From IMG/VR virus record IMGVR_UViG_3300032093_007999, positions 1-64,000 of that record: 64,000 nt of DNA; one strand, given 5' to 3'. Position 1 is the first letter of the stretch. Each line of letters starts with the position of its first letter. Under the pieces are notes generated by a model. That model ran no database searches. It was not told the DNA's origin and worked only from the letters and a program-made list of their open reading frames with translations. The stretch comes from a virus. This document shows, one piece after another, positions 15,181 to 23,717 of the stretch. Position numbers and translations under genes: made by a program.

Positions 15181-16533
15181 ATGGGAGATAAGGAATTAAA
15201 AAAATTAATAAGAAGAATAGTAAAAGAAGCGCCGATTGATTACGGTAGTTATCCTGAGAGAATGGATCCAAGTGCTGAAAGAAAGATTTCAGATCCTGAA
15301 GGTATATTTGCAAAAACAAGAGCTTTTGGTGGTGTTCCTGATGTTGAGAGACTTGCTGGTACAAGATTTAAGGAGGTTGTTGACTATGTTAAAAGATATT
15401 ATGGTACAACAGAAAATTTAACAAGACCTGATGTTGCCCAAGCAATAATGACTGAAATGATGAGAGCGACTCAACAGGCTTTAATTATTGAATCAAGTAA
15501 AAAACAACAATTAAAAGATTTGGCAGTTGAGATTGCATCTAAAGAAGAAGGATGGTTACCATATAGTATAACACTACAAGAGGCAATAGATGAAGGATTA
15601 ATTGTTAAGACTCAAACACAAGATGGTGGGACGAAATATAAATTTGATTTTATAAATGTTGTTGCATATCTAAATGAAAAGAAAATAGACCCAAATCAAT
15701 TTAGAATGGAAAAAAGTAAATTACCAAAATTGGAATTACCAAAAAATTTCTCATTTGACATTGATGAATTAACACCGGAAGAACAAAGACAATTAGAAAT
15801 AGAAAAAAGACATATTATAAATGCTCTGATTCAAGGTAGAGGTAAGAGAGGTCAATTTAGTTATCAAGCATTTAAAGATAGACTAGATGAGATTGATCCT
15901 AGATTATACCCTCTTTATAACAAAATCATGTCAGGAAATGATTTATTGTATTTCACAAATGATCAACTAATTGAAATGCTTGGGGGTAATGCTGCGGGAT
16001 CATCTTCAGTGGAGTCTGATGATGAAGAAGATGAAGAAGGTGGTGAAGGAGACTCAATGGATGTGATTGTTACAAATGGTCTTATATTTCCAATTTTATT
16101 ACACGAATTGGTTAAAGGGTTTGCATCTGTTGCGTCAAGAGAACAATGGAGAGAGGTAGACCCTGGAATGGCTATGGATGTAATGTCTCAAACTGACGTA
16201 TTTTCACATGAACCAATGCAATTTAGGGTTGGTGGTGAATTAGTAAGAAAATTAAAATCTTTACTTCCTGACGAGTTAACAATTGATCTTGAGGGAAGAA
16301 AATACTTACCTTTCTTTGAAAGAATTCTTTACGGAATTCCGGCACAAGAATTTTTAAAGGATATAATGTCAAATGTTATCTCTGAAAGACCTTCCGATAA
16401 TGATAAAGTTAAACGTAGATTTGAGGAAATATTGTCTAAAGCCAAAAAAGACTATGATAAATATTATGGTAATGAGGATGATGAGGACGAAGAAGAAGAT
16501 GATGATGATATCTTAAGTAGATTAGGAATTTAA
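15181..16533 (+). CDS. Head-associated protein with N-terminal targeting peptide, 450 aa
   Basis: I start at ATG 15181 (MGDKELKKLIRRIVKEAPID); an earlier in-frame ATG at 15139 would overlap the previous gene. The first 16 residues form a basic amphipathic helix ending VKE|A, like the other candidate propeptides. A helical body follows (EVVDYVKRYYGTTENLTRPD), then an acidic linker (DDEEDEEGGEGDS), a second helical domain (GLIFPILLHELVKGFASVAS) and an acidic tail. No homologue is recognised. Its position immediately before terminase suggests a structural or internal head protein. Confidence 0.6.
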   Translation: MGDKELKKLIRRIVKEAPIDYGSYPERMDPSAERKISDPEGIFAKTRAFGGVPDVERLAGTRFKEVVDYVKRYYGTTENLTRPDVAQAIMTEMMRATQQALIIESSKKQQLKDLAVEIASKEEGWLPYSITLQEAIDEGLIVKTQTQDGGTKYKFDFINVVAYLNEKKIDPNQFRMEKSKLPKLELPKNFSFDIDELTPEEQRQLEIEKRHIINALIQGRGKRGQFSYQAFKDRLDEIDPRLYPLYNKIMSGNDLLYFTNDQLIEMLGGNAAGSSSVESDDEEDEEGGEGDSMDVIVTNGLIFPILLHELVKGFASVASREQWREVDPGMAMDVMSQTDVFSHEPMQFRVGGELVRKLKSLLPDELTIDLEGRKYLPFFERILYGIPAQEFLKDIMSNVISERPSDNDKVKRRFEEILSKAKKDYDKYYGNEDDEDEEEDDDDILSRLGI

Positions 16534-16552
16534 TAAATCGTAAAATAACAAT

Positions 16553-16586
16553 AAACCCCCTTTTAAGAAATTAATTGGGGGTTTTG
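16553..16586. terminator. Terminator before terminase gene
   Basis: AAACCCCC and GGGGGTTTT pair across a 16-nt loop, with T after the stem. Confidence 0.75.
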
Positions 16587-16587
16587 A

Positions 16588-16595
16588 TATTTATA
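16588..16595 (+). promoter_or_regulatory. Late-type promoter octamer TATTTATA
   Basis: Perfect octamer 14 nt before the terminase ATG and directly behind a terminator. Confidence 0.7.
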
Positions 16596-16609
16596 ATAAA
16601 ATAGATTAT

Positions 16610-18373
16610 ATGAGTTTGAGTAAAGAACAACTAATGTTAGAGTATGTGAAATGTATGAAAGATACCCCATACGCATTAAAAACATATTTACAAACTTACG
16701 ATAATACGGTTTCACAATACGTCCCACTACAATTATTTCCTGATCAAATAACATTATTAAATGATTATGAGGAATACAATGAAAATATTGCATTAAAATA
16801 TCGTCAGGCGGGTGTATCAACCGTAACCGCAGCTTGGGTATCAAAAAAATTGGCATTTGCAAAAAAAATAAAACCTGAAAAAATCCTAATTATTGCAAAC
16901 AAATTGGATACGTCTTTAGAGATGGCAAACAAAATTAGGGCTTTTGTGGGTCAATGGCCTAAATGGGTTGGTATTGATTTTGCTGCGGAAAAAAATTCAC
17001 AAAAACATTATAAGTTAAATAATGGATGTGAAGTTAAGGCGGTTGCAACATCAAAAGATGCCCTTCGTGGGTTTACCCCAACAATATTAATATTTGATGA
17101 GGCGGCATTTATTGAGGCGGATAGTGACTTTTGGGCAGCTTGTATGGCATCCCTTTCTACAGGAGGTAAAGTAATCGTGGTGTCAACACCTAATGGATAT
17201 GATCCAATATATTATGAAATATATGATCAAGCAAGTAGTGGAATGAACGATTTCAAAATCACTGAAATGTATTGGTTCAGAGATCCTAGATATACCAAAG
17301 ATTTATATTTAGTCCAAACAGATGACATTATTCACTATCTTCTAAATAAAGAAGAATATGGTGAAGAAAAAATAATAAGTTGGTTAGATAAACCATTTGA
17401 ATCAAGGGATTATGTGGAACTTAAAGACATAATGGACAAAGGTTATAAACCTTGTTCTGCTTGGTTTGAGAGTATGGTTAAAAAACTTAAGTACGATAAG
17501 AGAAAAGTATCTCAGGAGTTGGAATGTAATTTCCTTGGATCTGGTGATAATGTCTTTGATTCTAAGTTAATGCAAAAAATCCGTGAAAATATGGTTAAAG
17601 AACCATCAAATAAAATGATGGGAAACTCATTATGGATTTTCAAAGAACCAGTTGTTGGGCATAAATATATCATGGGGGTTGACGTTTCTCGTGGGGATAG
17701 TGAGGATTTCTCAACAATACAAATTATTGATTTTGATACACGAGAACAAGTATTGGAATATATTGGAAAAATTCCACCTGATGTTCTTGCAGAGGTGGCA
17801 TATAAATGGGGTAATATGTATTCTGCATTTATTGTTATAGATATTACAGGAGGTATGGGAATTGCGACATCAAGAAAACTTCAAGAGTTAGGGTATAAAA
17901 ATATGTATATTGATGGAGTTGATTTAAATAATACTTGGAAGTATAATCCAAAGGCAATGGATAAAATTCCTGGTATAAACTTTAATAATAAACGTGTTCA
18001 AATTATTGCAGCGTTTGAGGAAGGAATGAGACACGATTTTAGAATTTATAGTTCTCGTTTATATAATGAAATGAATACGTTTGTCTATATAAATGGTAGA
18101 CCAGATCACCAAAAAGGACATCATGATGACCTAATTATGTCAATATCAATGGCACTATATGTTGGGGAATCATCCTTCTCAAGTTTGGAAAAGGTTACTG
18201 AACAAACAAAGGCAATGTTAGAATCTTGGACGGTAAATAATAATGAATCGGTTAAAAATGTAATTGATTTTAATCCTGTTATACCAAACTATAATCAAGA
18301 TAGAGCGAGAGATACTTCCTCACAGAGTAGAAAAGATTATGAAAACTATGGTTGGTTATTTGGTATCAGATAA
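16610..18373 (+). CDS. terL: Terminase large subunit (DNA packaging ATPase/nuclease)
   Basis: A 587-aa TerL of the gp17 type. The packaging ATPase domain has a deviant Walker A, KYRQAGVST (63-71), in which the usual C-terminal Lys is replaced by Val and Lys63 or Arg65 may take its role. Walker B is ILIFDEAAF (Asp163, Glu164), and VVSTPNG is the coupling motif. The C-terminal RNase H-fold nuclease has YIMGVDVSRGDSEDFS with catalytic Asp358, ITGGMG, and a late HHDDLIMS motif. It pumps DNA into the prohead through the portal and cuts the concatemer. The gene has its own late promoter. No small terminase subunit is evident next to it. Confidence 0.96.
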   Translation: MSLSKEQLMLEYVKCMKDTPYALKTYLQTYDNTVSQYVPLQLFPDQITLLNDYEEYNENIALKYRQAGVSTVTAAWVSKKLAFAKKIKPEKILIIANKLDTSLEMANKIRAFVGQWPKWVGIDFAAEKNSQKHYKLNNGCEVKAVATSKDALRGFTPTILIFDEAAFIEADSDFWAACMASLSTGGKVIVVSTPNGYDPIYYEIYDQASSGMNDFKITEMYWFRDPRYTKDLYLVQTDDIIHYLLNKEEYGEEKIISWLDKPFESRDYVELKDIMDKGYKPCSAWFESMVKKLKYDKRKVSQELECNFLGSGDNVFDSKLMQKIRENMVKEPSNKMMGNSLWIFKEPVVGHKYIMGVDVSRGDSEDFSTIQIIDFDTREQVLEYIGKIPPDVLAEVAYKWGNMYSAFIVIDITGGMGIATSRKLQELGYKNMYIDGVDLNNTWKYNPKAMDKIPGINFNNKRVQIIAAFEEGMRHDFRIYSSRLYNEMNTFVYINGRPDHQKGHHDDLIMSISMALYVGESSFSSLEKVTEQTKAMLESWTVNNNESVKNVIDFNPVIPNYNQDRARDTSSQSRKDYENYGWLFGIR

Positions 18374-18381
18374 TACTTATA
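18374..18381 (+). promoter_or_regulatory. Late-type octamer TACTTATA
   Basis: Variant octamer beginning at the terminase stop codon and ending 4 nt before the ATG at 18386. Confidence 0.45.
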
Positions 18382-18385
18382 TAAT

Positions 18386-18574
18386 ATGGGATTACAAAGA
18401 AGAAAAAAATCAGGAAACTTAATTGGGGGATCATCCCTTATTGTTCCGGGACAACCTGTTTTAAGTGCCAAAAATTTTGAGGTATCGTTCAATAATAAAA
18501 AGGGATCTTTACCAGATAACAGTAGAGAAAAAAATACTAATCAAACACCCTCATCGGGATCAACAAGTAATTAG
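18386..18574 (+). CDS. Small polar late protein, 62 aa
   Basis: MGLQRRKKSGNLIGGSSLIV, then a Ser/Asn/Lys-rich, probably disordered tail ending SGSTSN. It lies between terminase and portal. No family is recognised; the composition suits a small head or packaging accessory protein. The gene is supported mainly by its tight fit between flanking genes and its own octamer. Confidence 0.5.
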   Translation: MGLQRRKKSGNLIGGSSLIVPGQPVLSAKNFEVSFNNKKGSLPDNSREKNTNQTPSSGSTSN

Positions 18575-18631
18575 TATGGACTTATTAGAATTGAATATTA
18601 AAATTATATATAACAATTTTTTAAAAGGAAT

Positions 18632-20455
18632 ATGGAAGAAAATAAAAATAACTTAACAATATGGCAAAGACTGTCCCAAGCGTTTGGGCCAAATTCATTA
18701 TTGAATCAAGATTTACCAACATATAAGTTAGACAAAAAAGAATTATTAAAAACCACAGATAAAAAAGAGTATGAGGTAGAAAAACTACAAGCACAACAAA
18801 CTCTTTATTTGTCAGGTCAATGGGCAAAGATTGAAAACAATTTATATACTCAAGCGGTTTATTATGAACCAACAAGATTAGCTTCGTTTTATGATTATGA
18901 ATCAATGGAGTTCACTCCTGAAATATCAACAGCATTAGATATATATGCCGAAGAATCAACCACCGCAAATCAAGATGGATATATCCTACAAATATACTCC
19001 GAATCAAAAAGGATAAAAGGTATTCTTGCGGATTTATTTAACAACACATTGGACATAAATACAAACTTACCAATGTGGACAAGAAATACTTGTAAATACG
19101 GTGATAATTTTGTTTATTTAAAACTTGATCCTGAAAAGGGTATTGTTGGTTGTATGCAATTACCAAATATTGAGATTGAAAGATTAGAGAGAGGTATGCA
19201 GGCAAAATCAATAAATGCCGAAGTGGACCCAAAATCAAAAGGATTAAAGTTCCATTGGAAAGCAAAAGATATGGAATTTAATTCTTGGGAAATAGCACAT
19301 TTTAGATTATTAGGTGATGATAGAAAACTACCATACGGGACTTCTATGTTGGAAAAAGCAAGAAGGATATGGAAACAATTAATGTTATCTGAAGATGCAA
19401 TGTTAATCTATCGTACATCAAGAGCACCCGAAAGACGGGTGTTTAAAGTATTTGTTGGAAATATGGACGATAAGGATGTTGAACCATATGTACAACGTGT
19501 TGCGAATAAATTTAAAAGAGATCAAGTTGTTGACTCAAAAACAGGTAATGTTGACTTACGTTTTAACCAAATGGCGGTGGATCAAGATTATTTTGTCCCT
19601 GTTAGAGATCCGGCACAAACAATGCCAATTGAAACTTTACCTGGGGCACAAAATCTTTCGGAAATTGCCGATATTGAATACATCCAAAAGAAATTGGTTA
19701 CCGCATTAAGAGTCCCAAAGGCATACCTTGGATTTGAGGAAGTTGTTGGTGATGGGAAAAACTTATCATTACAGGACATTCGTTTTGCAAGAACAATAAA
19801 TAGAATTCAGAAAAGTATGATTGCCGAAATGAATAAAATCGCAATCATTCATTTATTCTTGTTAGGTTTTGAGGACGAATTACAAAACTTTACTTTAGGT
19901 TTAACAAATCCATCAAAACAAGCTGACCTATTAATGGTTGATGTATGGAAAGAAAAAGTTTTACTATATAAAGATCTTGTCAGTGAAATACCTAACACAC
20001 TTGCACCAACATCAGCAACTTGGGCTAAGAAACATATATTTGGATTTTCTGATGAAGATATTAAATTGGATGTACAACAAATGAGATTAGAAAGAGCCGT
20101 AGCTGCGGAACTTGCCAATACACCAACCGTTATTACACATACAGGTATGTTTGATACTGTGGATAAACTATATAAAGTTAAATCAGGATCCACACAAACC
20201 GCAGGAGCGGCACCTGAAGGAGGAATGCCACCTATGGGTGGAGGTGATATGGGAGCTCCACCACCAATGGGAGGAGGAGAAGAATCCCCACCACCAGGAG
20301 GGCCTGAAGGATTACCTGAAGGAAATAAAAAAGACAATTTAAAAATCTTATTAGAAACTGATGATATCTCAGGAGATTCTTATATTGATCTTAGTAAGGG
20401 AAAAAATTCTTTGGGGTCAATTGAAGATGAATTGAGCAAATTGTTAAGAGACTAA
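18632..20455 (+). CDS. Portal protein (gp20-like)
   Basis: A 607-aa protein following terminase as in T4-type genomes. Recognisable portal segments are LASFYDYESMEFTPEISTAL, ALDIYAEESTT, CKYGDNFVYLKLD, FRLLGDDRKLPYGTSMLEKA, LMLSEDAMLIYRTSRAPERR, and LRVPKAYLGFEEVVGDGKNL. It forms the ring at the head vertex through which DNA enters and leaves. The C-terminus carries a Gly-Met-Pro-rich low-complexity stretch (about 535-575) before a polar tail. This stretch is unlike T4 gp20 and may be an exposed linker. Confidence 0.95.
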   Translation: MEENKNNLTIWQRLSQAFGPNSLLNQDLPTYKLDKKELLKTTDKKEYEVEKLQAQQTLYLSGQWAKIENNLYTQAVYYEPTRLASFYDYESMEFTPEISTALDIYAEESTTANQDGYILQIYSESKRIKGILADLFNNTLDINTNLPMWTRNTCKYGDNFVYLKLDPEKGIVGCMQLPNIEIERLERGMQAKSINAEVDPKSKGLKFHWKAKDMEFNSWEIAHFRLLGDDRKLPYGTSMLEKARRIWKQLMLSEDAMLIYRTSRAPERRVFKVFVGNMDDKDVEPYVQRVANKFKRDQVVDSKTGNVDLRFNQMAVDQDYFVPVRDPAQTMPIETLPGAQNLSEIADIEYIQKKLVTALRVPKAYLGFEEVVGDGKNLSLQDIRFARTINRIQKSMIAEMNKIAIIHLFLLGFEDELQNFTLGLTNPSKQADLLMVDVWKEKVLLYKDLVSEIPNTLAPTSATWAKKHIFGFSDEDIKLDVQQMRLERAVAAELANTPTVITHTGMFDTVDKLYKVKSGSTQTAGAAPEGGMPPMGGGDMGAPPPMGGGEESPPPGGPEGLPEGNKKDNLKILLETDDISGDSYIDLSKGKNSLGSIEDELSKLLRD

Positions 20456-20463
20456 TATTTATA
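20456..20463 (+). promoter_or_regulatory. Late-type promoter octamer TATTTATA
   Basis: Perfect octamer overlapping the portal stop region, 13 nt before the ATG at 20477. Confidence 0.65.
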
Positions 20464-20476
20464 AATAAAAAAAGTT

Positions 20477-21193
20477 ATGAAATTTGGTATATTAAAATCA
20501 CAAATAGAATCCGTGTTAATTGAATCATACAAAGAAAATCAATTAAAAAGGGATATGTTCATTTTTGATGAATTAATTTTAAAAAATAAAAACATAAGTA
20601 AATTATATTTTTTATACGATGAACTTAATTCAAACAAAGGATTAAATGAATCTATTGCAAATGATTTTATTAATCAGAGTATTGTTGTTTATGAAAACAC
20701 AATAAATAAAATTAAACCATCGGAACTTAAAGAATTGGAAATGTGGGTTGGGCACGTAAAGTGTGATAATCAATATAATGAAATTGATGATCTTTTCTCC
20801 AACAGCGTTTTGAACCTTGAAAATAAAATAAAAAGTAAGAATACTATTTTGGAAAATATAATGAAGTCTCCTGTTAATAATGGTGAAATTGTTAAGGTTC
20901 CAATAAGTACTATGGTTGAAATTGCTAATAAAACAATTGAGTCATATTTGGAAAATTTATCCGAATCTGATAAGTCAGAAATAAAGAAAATTATTTTATC
21001 TGATGAATCTCAACTAACTGAATCATTCTATACTCTTAAGGGTACTATCTTGGGTAAACTTGAAAAATTGCAGGAAAATGAAATGGATAATGAAACAATC
21101 CAAAAAATAAATGAAACAATAAGTAAAGTTAAAGAAGAGAGTTTCAATAAAGAATCTTATTTCAAATTACAAAAATTAAACGAAAATATTTAA
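20477..21193 (+). CDS. Helical head-module protein with targeting-like N-terminus
   Basis: A 238-aa, mostly helical, acidic protein. It begins MKFGILKSQIESVLIESYKE: a short amphipathic helix ending LIE|S, like the candidate propeptides elsewhere in the window. The body (FIFDELILKNKNISKLYFLY, NPVN-type turn, then SDKSEIKKIILSDESQLTES) suggests a coiled core protein. It lies between portal and protease, where T4 places small prohead core genes. Its stop overlaps the end of the minus-strand bS21 gene. Confidence 0.55.
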   Translation: MKFGILKSQIESVLIESYKENQLKRDMFIFDELILKNKNISKLYFLYDELNSNKGLNESIANDFINQSIVVYENTINKIKPSELKELEMWVGHVKCDNQYNEIDDLFSNSVLNLENKIKSKNTILENIMKSPVNNGEIVKVPISTMVEIANKTIESYLENLSESDKSEIKKIILSDESQLTESFYTLKGTILGKLEKLQENEMDNETIQKINETISKVKEESFNKESYFKLQKLNENI

Positions 21194-21378
21194 TCGTTTA
21201 ATTTCATCTTTTGGCGATATATAGCTCTATTCTTATTTTCTCTGTTTAAAACTGATTTTTTCTTAAATTCCTTTCTCTCGTTGAGGAAGGAATTTTGTCT
21301 TGTTTTAATTACTTTACTCTTCAGTTCTTTAAGAGCTCTCTCAATGTCTCCTGTCTTCTTTATTTTAACAATAAGCAT
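21190..21378 (-). CDS. rpsU: Ribosomal protein bS21, phage copy
   Basis: 62 aa, MLIVKIKKTGDIERALKELK, followed by SKVIKTRQNSFLNERKEF and a basic tail with YRQK. It matches bS21: a short beta start, then a helix with E-x-ALK and the R-x-x-F-x-x-x-R/K-x-F region that sits on the 30S platform near the 16S 3' end. bS21 is loosely bound and exchangeable, and phage copies are known in large environmental phages. The gene runs against the late head operon and has a host-type -7 element upstream, consistent with early expression. A phage bS21 would enter host ribosomes and could bias initiation. Confidence 0.88.
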   Translation of the reverse strand: MLIVKIKKTGDIERALKELKSKVIKTRQNSFLNERKEFKKKSVLNRENKNRAIYRQKMKLND

Positions 21379-21428
21379 TTATGTTTTTTTATTTTAATTA
21401 GTTAGTTTATTATATTTGATATATATTA

Positions 21429-21436
21429 CAAATTTA
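21429..21436 (-). promoter_or_regulatory. Host-type -7 element TAAATTTG (minus strand)
   Basis: Fits TAnnTTTG, 50 nt before the bS21 start; no clear -33 TTG, so moderate support only. Confidence 0.45.
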
Positions 21437-21478
21437 TCTATTTTTTTTAAAAATAAACCGAATATATGAAAATATTTT

Positions 21479-21946
21479 ATGAAAAAAGGAAAAACAGCCA
21501 AATTAAATGGCTTTAGAACTTCCAAAATCACCTATGGAACGGTGGACTCAAAAGACTTTAAATCACTCTATCTTAATTTACAAACTTGGGTTGAACCAAA
21601 AGATGATTATGAATCTTGGATCAGAATAACTCAAAATATGTCAAGATCCATTAAGCATTCAATTTATGATCACATTGATAAAACATTATTTGATGAAAAA
21701 TTTATTGTTGACATGGATTTAAGAACAAGTGGCCTACAACTAAAAAAGAAATCATTTTTAAACTTAGAAATTAACCTTTATTTAATAAAAGAAATTGATT
21801 TCAAAGATATAAAATTAAAAAGAAAATTAAAAGAAATAATAAAAGGAGTATATGATGATGTATTAACAAAGAATCAATATTTTAAATTTTATTTGACTAA
21901 AAATGGAAATGTAAGACAACAAAAAGTAAAAATAGAAAAAGTTTGA
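21479..21946 (+). CDS. Hypothetical head-module protein, 155 aa
   Basis: Starts MKKGKTAKLNGFRTSKITYG. It has a mixed alpha/beta core (LYLNLQTWVEPKDDYESWIR, then SIKHSIYDHIDKTLFDEKFI and VDMDLRTSGLQLKKKSFLNL) and a Lys-rich end. The pattern of an N-terminal strand, a long helix and regularly alternating strands suggests a single compact domain. It stands directly before the prohead protease gene, whose octamer starts right at its stop. No family is recognised. Confidence 0.65.
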   Translation: MKKGKTAKLNGFRTSKITYGTVDSKDFKSLYLNLQTWVEPKDDYESWIRITQNMSRSIKHSIYDHIDKTLFDEKFIVDMDLRTSGLQLKKKSFLNLEINLYLIKEIDFKDIKLKRKLKEIIKGVYDDVLTKNQYFKFYLTKNGNVRQQKVKIEKV

Positions 21947-21954
21947 TATTTATA
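21947..21954 (+). promoter_or_regulatory. Late-type promoter octamer TATTTATA
   Basis: Perfect octamer immediately after the TGA of the previous gene, 16 nt before the protease ATG. Confidence 0.65.
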
Positions 21955-21970
21955 TAGAAAAACTTTTGAT

Positions 21971-22702
21971 ATGACTGATAGTAGAATACTAGGCCCTAAT
22001 GAAACAAATAAGAGGGGAATTCTTATTGAGTACGATGCTGGGTATATAAATCCAAACGATAAATACAATTCTGAGATTATAAAAGAATCAAAGAATTTTT
22101 TAGATCATTCAAAACCATTTGAATTTTATGCGGTATTACAAAAATACAATACCCCAAATAGAAATGGTAGAATATATCCTGAAAAAGTATTAAAGAGGGA
22201 GGCTGAGAATTATAAAAAAATGATTGATAAGGGAACTTCTCTTTCAGAACTTAATCACCCTGAATCCTCACTTATTGATCTTGATAGAGTATCCCATATA
22301 ATTACCGAGATATGGTGGGACGGCCCGGTATTATTAGGTAAGTTAAAATTGTTAACAAGTCCTGGGTTTCATGAAAGGGGAATATGTTCCACCAAAGGAG
22401 ATCTTGCGGCAAACTATTTAAGACAAGGTGTTACTCTTGGTATATCATCTCGTGGGGTTGGATCTCTTAAAAAAGTTGGTGAACAAAATGAAGTACAAGA
22501 TGATTTTGAATTAATTTGTTTTGATTTGGTTTCTTCTCCATCAACACCTGGGGCGTATCTTTTCTTAAATAAAGACGATAGAATGCAATTTGAAGAAAAT
22601 CTTGAAGAAGATAAAAAAATGGCGATAGAAAGAAATATTGGATCTTCAGGAAACAAATCCCTTGACTTAATGAAACGTTTATCCGATTATTTGGATAAAT
22701 AA
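21971..22702 (+). CDS. Prohead core protease (gp21-like, peptidase S80 group)
   Basis: A 243-aa protein matching T4 gp21. It has NTPNRNGRIYPEKVLKREAE, the catalytic-His region SELNHPESS, then GRLKLL-type strand (GKLKLLTSPG), LGISSRGVGSL with the nucleophile Ser, and VSSPSTPGAY. In T4 the enzyme cuts scaffold, capsid and internal proteins after [L/I]-x-E during head maturation and then itself. Many proteins in this window carry such sites near their N-termini. The gene order protease, small proteins, scaffold, capsid agrees with T4. Confidence 0.93.
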   Translation: MTDSRILGPNETNKRGILIEYDAGYINPNDKYNSEIIKESKNFLDHSKPFEFYAVLQKYNTPNRNGRIYPEKVLKREAENYKKMIDKGTSLSELNHPESSLIDLDRVSHIITEIWWDGPVLLGKLKLLTSPGFHERGICSTKGDLAANYLRQGVTLGISSRGVGSLKKVGEQNEVQDDFELICFDLVSSPSTPGAYLFLNKDDRMQFEENLEEDKKMAIERNIGSSGNKSLDLMKRLSDYLDK

Positions 22703-22708
22703 TTTAAT

Positions 22709-22924
22709 ATGGAACAAGGAGAAAAATATTTTGTAGCAAAAATCACTTCTGATCTGTTGGATACAGAGTCGGGAAAAGTTAAAAAAGTAAGAGAAGAAAA
22801 ATTGGTTTTGGGATATAGTCCTACTGATGTTGAAGCAAAGGTTACCAAAGTTTATGAAAATTATACAATGGACTGGAGGATCACATCAATTACGGAATCA
22901 AAGATTGATGAGGTGATTGAGTAA
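22709..22924 (+). CDS. Small protein resembling DUF4494
   Basis: 71 aa. EKYFVAKITSDLLDTESGKV and VREEKLVLGYSPTDVEAKVT, then DWRITSITESKIDEVIE, follow the outline of the DUF4494 family known from Bacteroidetes and their mobile elements: a beta strand, a basic turn, a conserved A/S-F/Y-T-E/D-A-E helix and a final strand with I-x-x-I-K/T. Function is unknown. It lies 6 nt behind the protease gene and is followed by a terminator, so the two form a unit. Confidence 0.55.
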   Translation: MEQGEKYFVAKITSDLLDTESGKVKKVREEKLVLGYSPTDVEAKVTKVYENYTMDWRITSITESKIDEVIE

Positions 22925-22950
22925 AATACAAGTAAATTAAATTCAAAAAA

Positions 22951-22978
22951 AACACACTAACAAGTGTGTTTTTTTTTG
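22951..22978 (+). terminator. Rho-independent terminator
   Basis: AACACACT, loop AACA, AGTGTGTT, then T8. Confidence 0.9.
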
Positions 22979-22984
22979 TTCATA

Positions 22985-22992
22985 TATTTATA
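22985..22992 (+). promoter_or_regulatory. Late-type promoter octamer TATTTATA
   Basis: Perfect octamer between a terminator and the ATG at 23007 (14-nt gap); strong evidence that the octamer starts transcription. Confidence 0.75.
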
Positions 22993-23006
22993 ATAAAAAA
23001 ATATTT

Positions 23007-23225
23007 ATGAAAAAAGTAATTAGATTAACTGAAAAAGATCTATCACGTATCGTTAAAAGTGTAATGAAAGAAGATGATTTTGAAGAAAGACAAAAAACAA
23101 GAGAACGTGATAATGTTGTTGGTACTTTTGTGACACAATCTATGGGGAAACCATATGGTTATACACTTATAGTTGAGACCGAAAGTGGTAAAACTTTCCA
23201 AACACCGGTAGAAATAAAATCTTAA
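23007..23225 (+). CDS. Small internal head protein candidate, 72 aa
   Basis: Starts MKKVIRLTEKDLSRIVKSVM then KEDD. The N-terminus is nearly the same as in the next gene and in the minus-strand gene starting at 31646. The remaining 48 residues (GTFVTQSMGKPYGYTLIVET and a short end) would form a small beta hairpin domain. Cleavage after MKE by the gp21-like protease would release a mature peptide of about 50 aa, in the size range of T4 internal peptides. Function is inferred from the shared leader and position. Confidence 0.6.
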   Translation: MKKVIRLTEKDLSRIVKSVMKEDDFEERQKTRERDNVVGTFVTQSMGKPYGYTLIVETESGKTFQTPVEIKS

Positions 23226-23237
23226 TATAAAAATTAT

Positions 23238-23585
23238 ATGAAAAAAATAGTTAGAGTGACCGAATCAGATTTAACAAGAATTGTTAAACGAGTAATGAAT
23301 GAATCTGATGAAGTATCTAATGAAGATGATAAAAGATCCAAGTTTTTAGATAAAGTTATTACTATGTTTGTTGAGCAAACGAAGATGGTTGGCACCATAA
23401 AAGGTTCTATATATCCGTATTATAGAAAAATATATCGTACACCTTTTAGCCCTATGAACCAGTTTTTAAGTGATTTTGATTATTTTGAATTCTATAATTA
23501 TTGTAAAAAGATGTTTAATCTAAAGAATGAGGAGATATATTATGTATGGCGTAAATATAAAAATATATTATCAAATAAAAAATAA
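23238..23585 (+). CDS. Small internal head protein candidate, 115 aa
   Basis: Starts MKKIVRVTESDLTRIVKRVM then NESDE, a close paralogue of the previous gene's leader, 12 nt after it. The body is different: FLDKVITMFVEQTKMVGTIK, a Tyr-rich centre and EFYNYCKKMFNLKNEEIYYV. The proposed cut site is MNE|S. Tandem genes with a common leader and unrelated bodies are what one expects from a packaged-protein set. A terminator follows. Confidence 0.6.
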   Translation: MKKIVRVTESDLTRIVKRVMNESDEVSNEDDKRSKFLDKVITMFVEQTKMVGTIKGSIYPYYRKIYRTPFSPMNQFLSDFDYFEFYNYCKKMFNLKNEEIYYVWRKYKNILSNKK

Positions 23586-23597
23586 AAATTTTAGAAA

Positions 23598-23625
23598 GGA
23601 TGGACAAATGTTCATCCTTTTTTTA
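23598..23625 (+). terminator. Rho-independent terminator
   Basis: GGATGGAC, loop AAAT, GTTCATCC, then T7; separates the internal-protein genes from scaffold and capsid. Confidence 0.9.
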
Positions 23626-23689
23626 TTACCATAATTTAATTTTTTTTACCTAAAAGTGTTTACAAAATGAATTTTTTGAAAATGTCAAG

Positions 23690-23697
23690 TATTTATT
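23690..23697 (+). promoter_or_regulatory. Late-type octamer TATTTATT
   Basis: 20 nt before the scaffold ATG; the only octamer ahead of the scaffold-capsid pair. Confidence 0.6.
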
Positions 23698-23717
23698 TGA
23701 AAACACTTTAAAAAATA

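Noticed and set aside
19849-20337. 162-residue Pro/Gly-rich open frame on the minus strand
   Set aside because: Complement of the Gly-Met-Pro-rich portal C-terminus; no start context.
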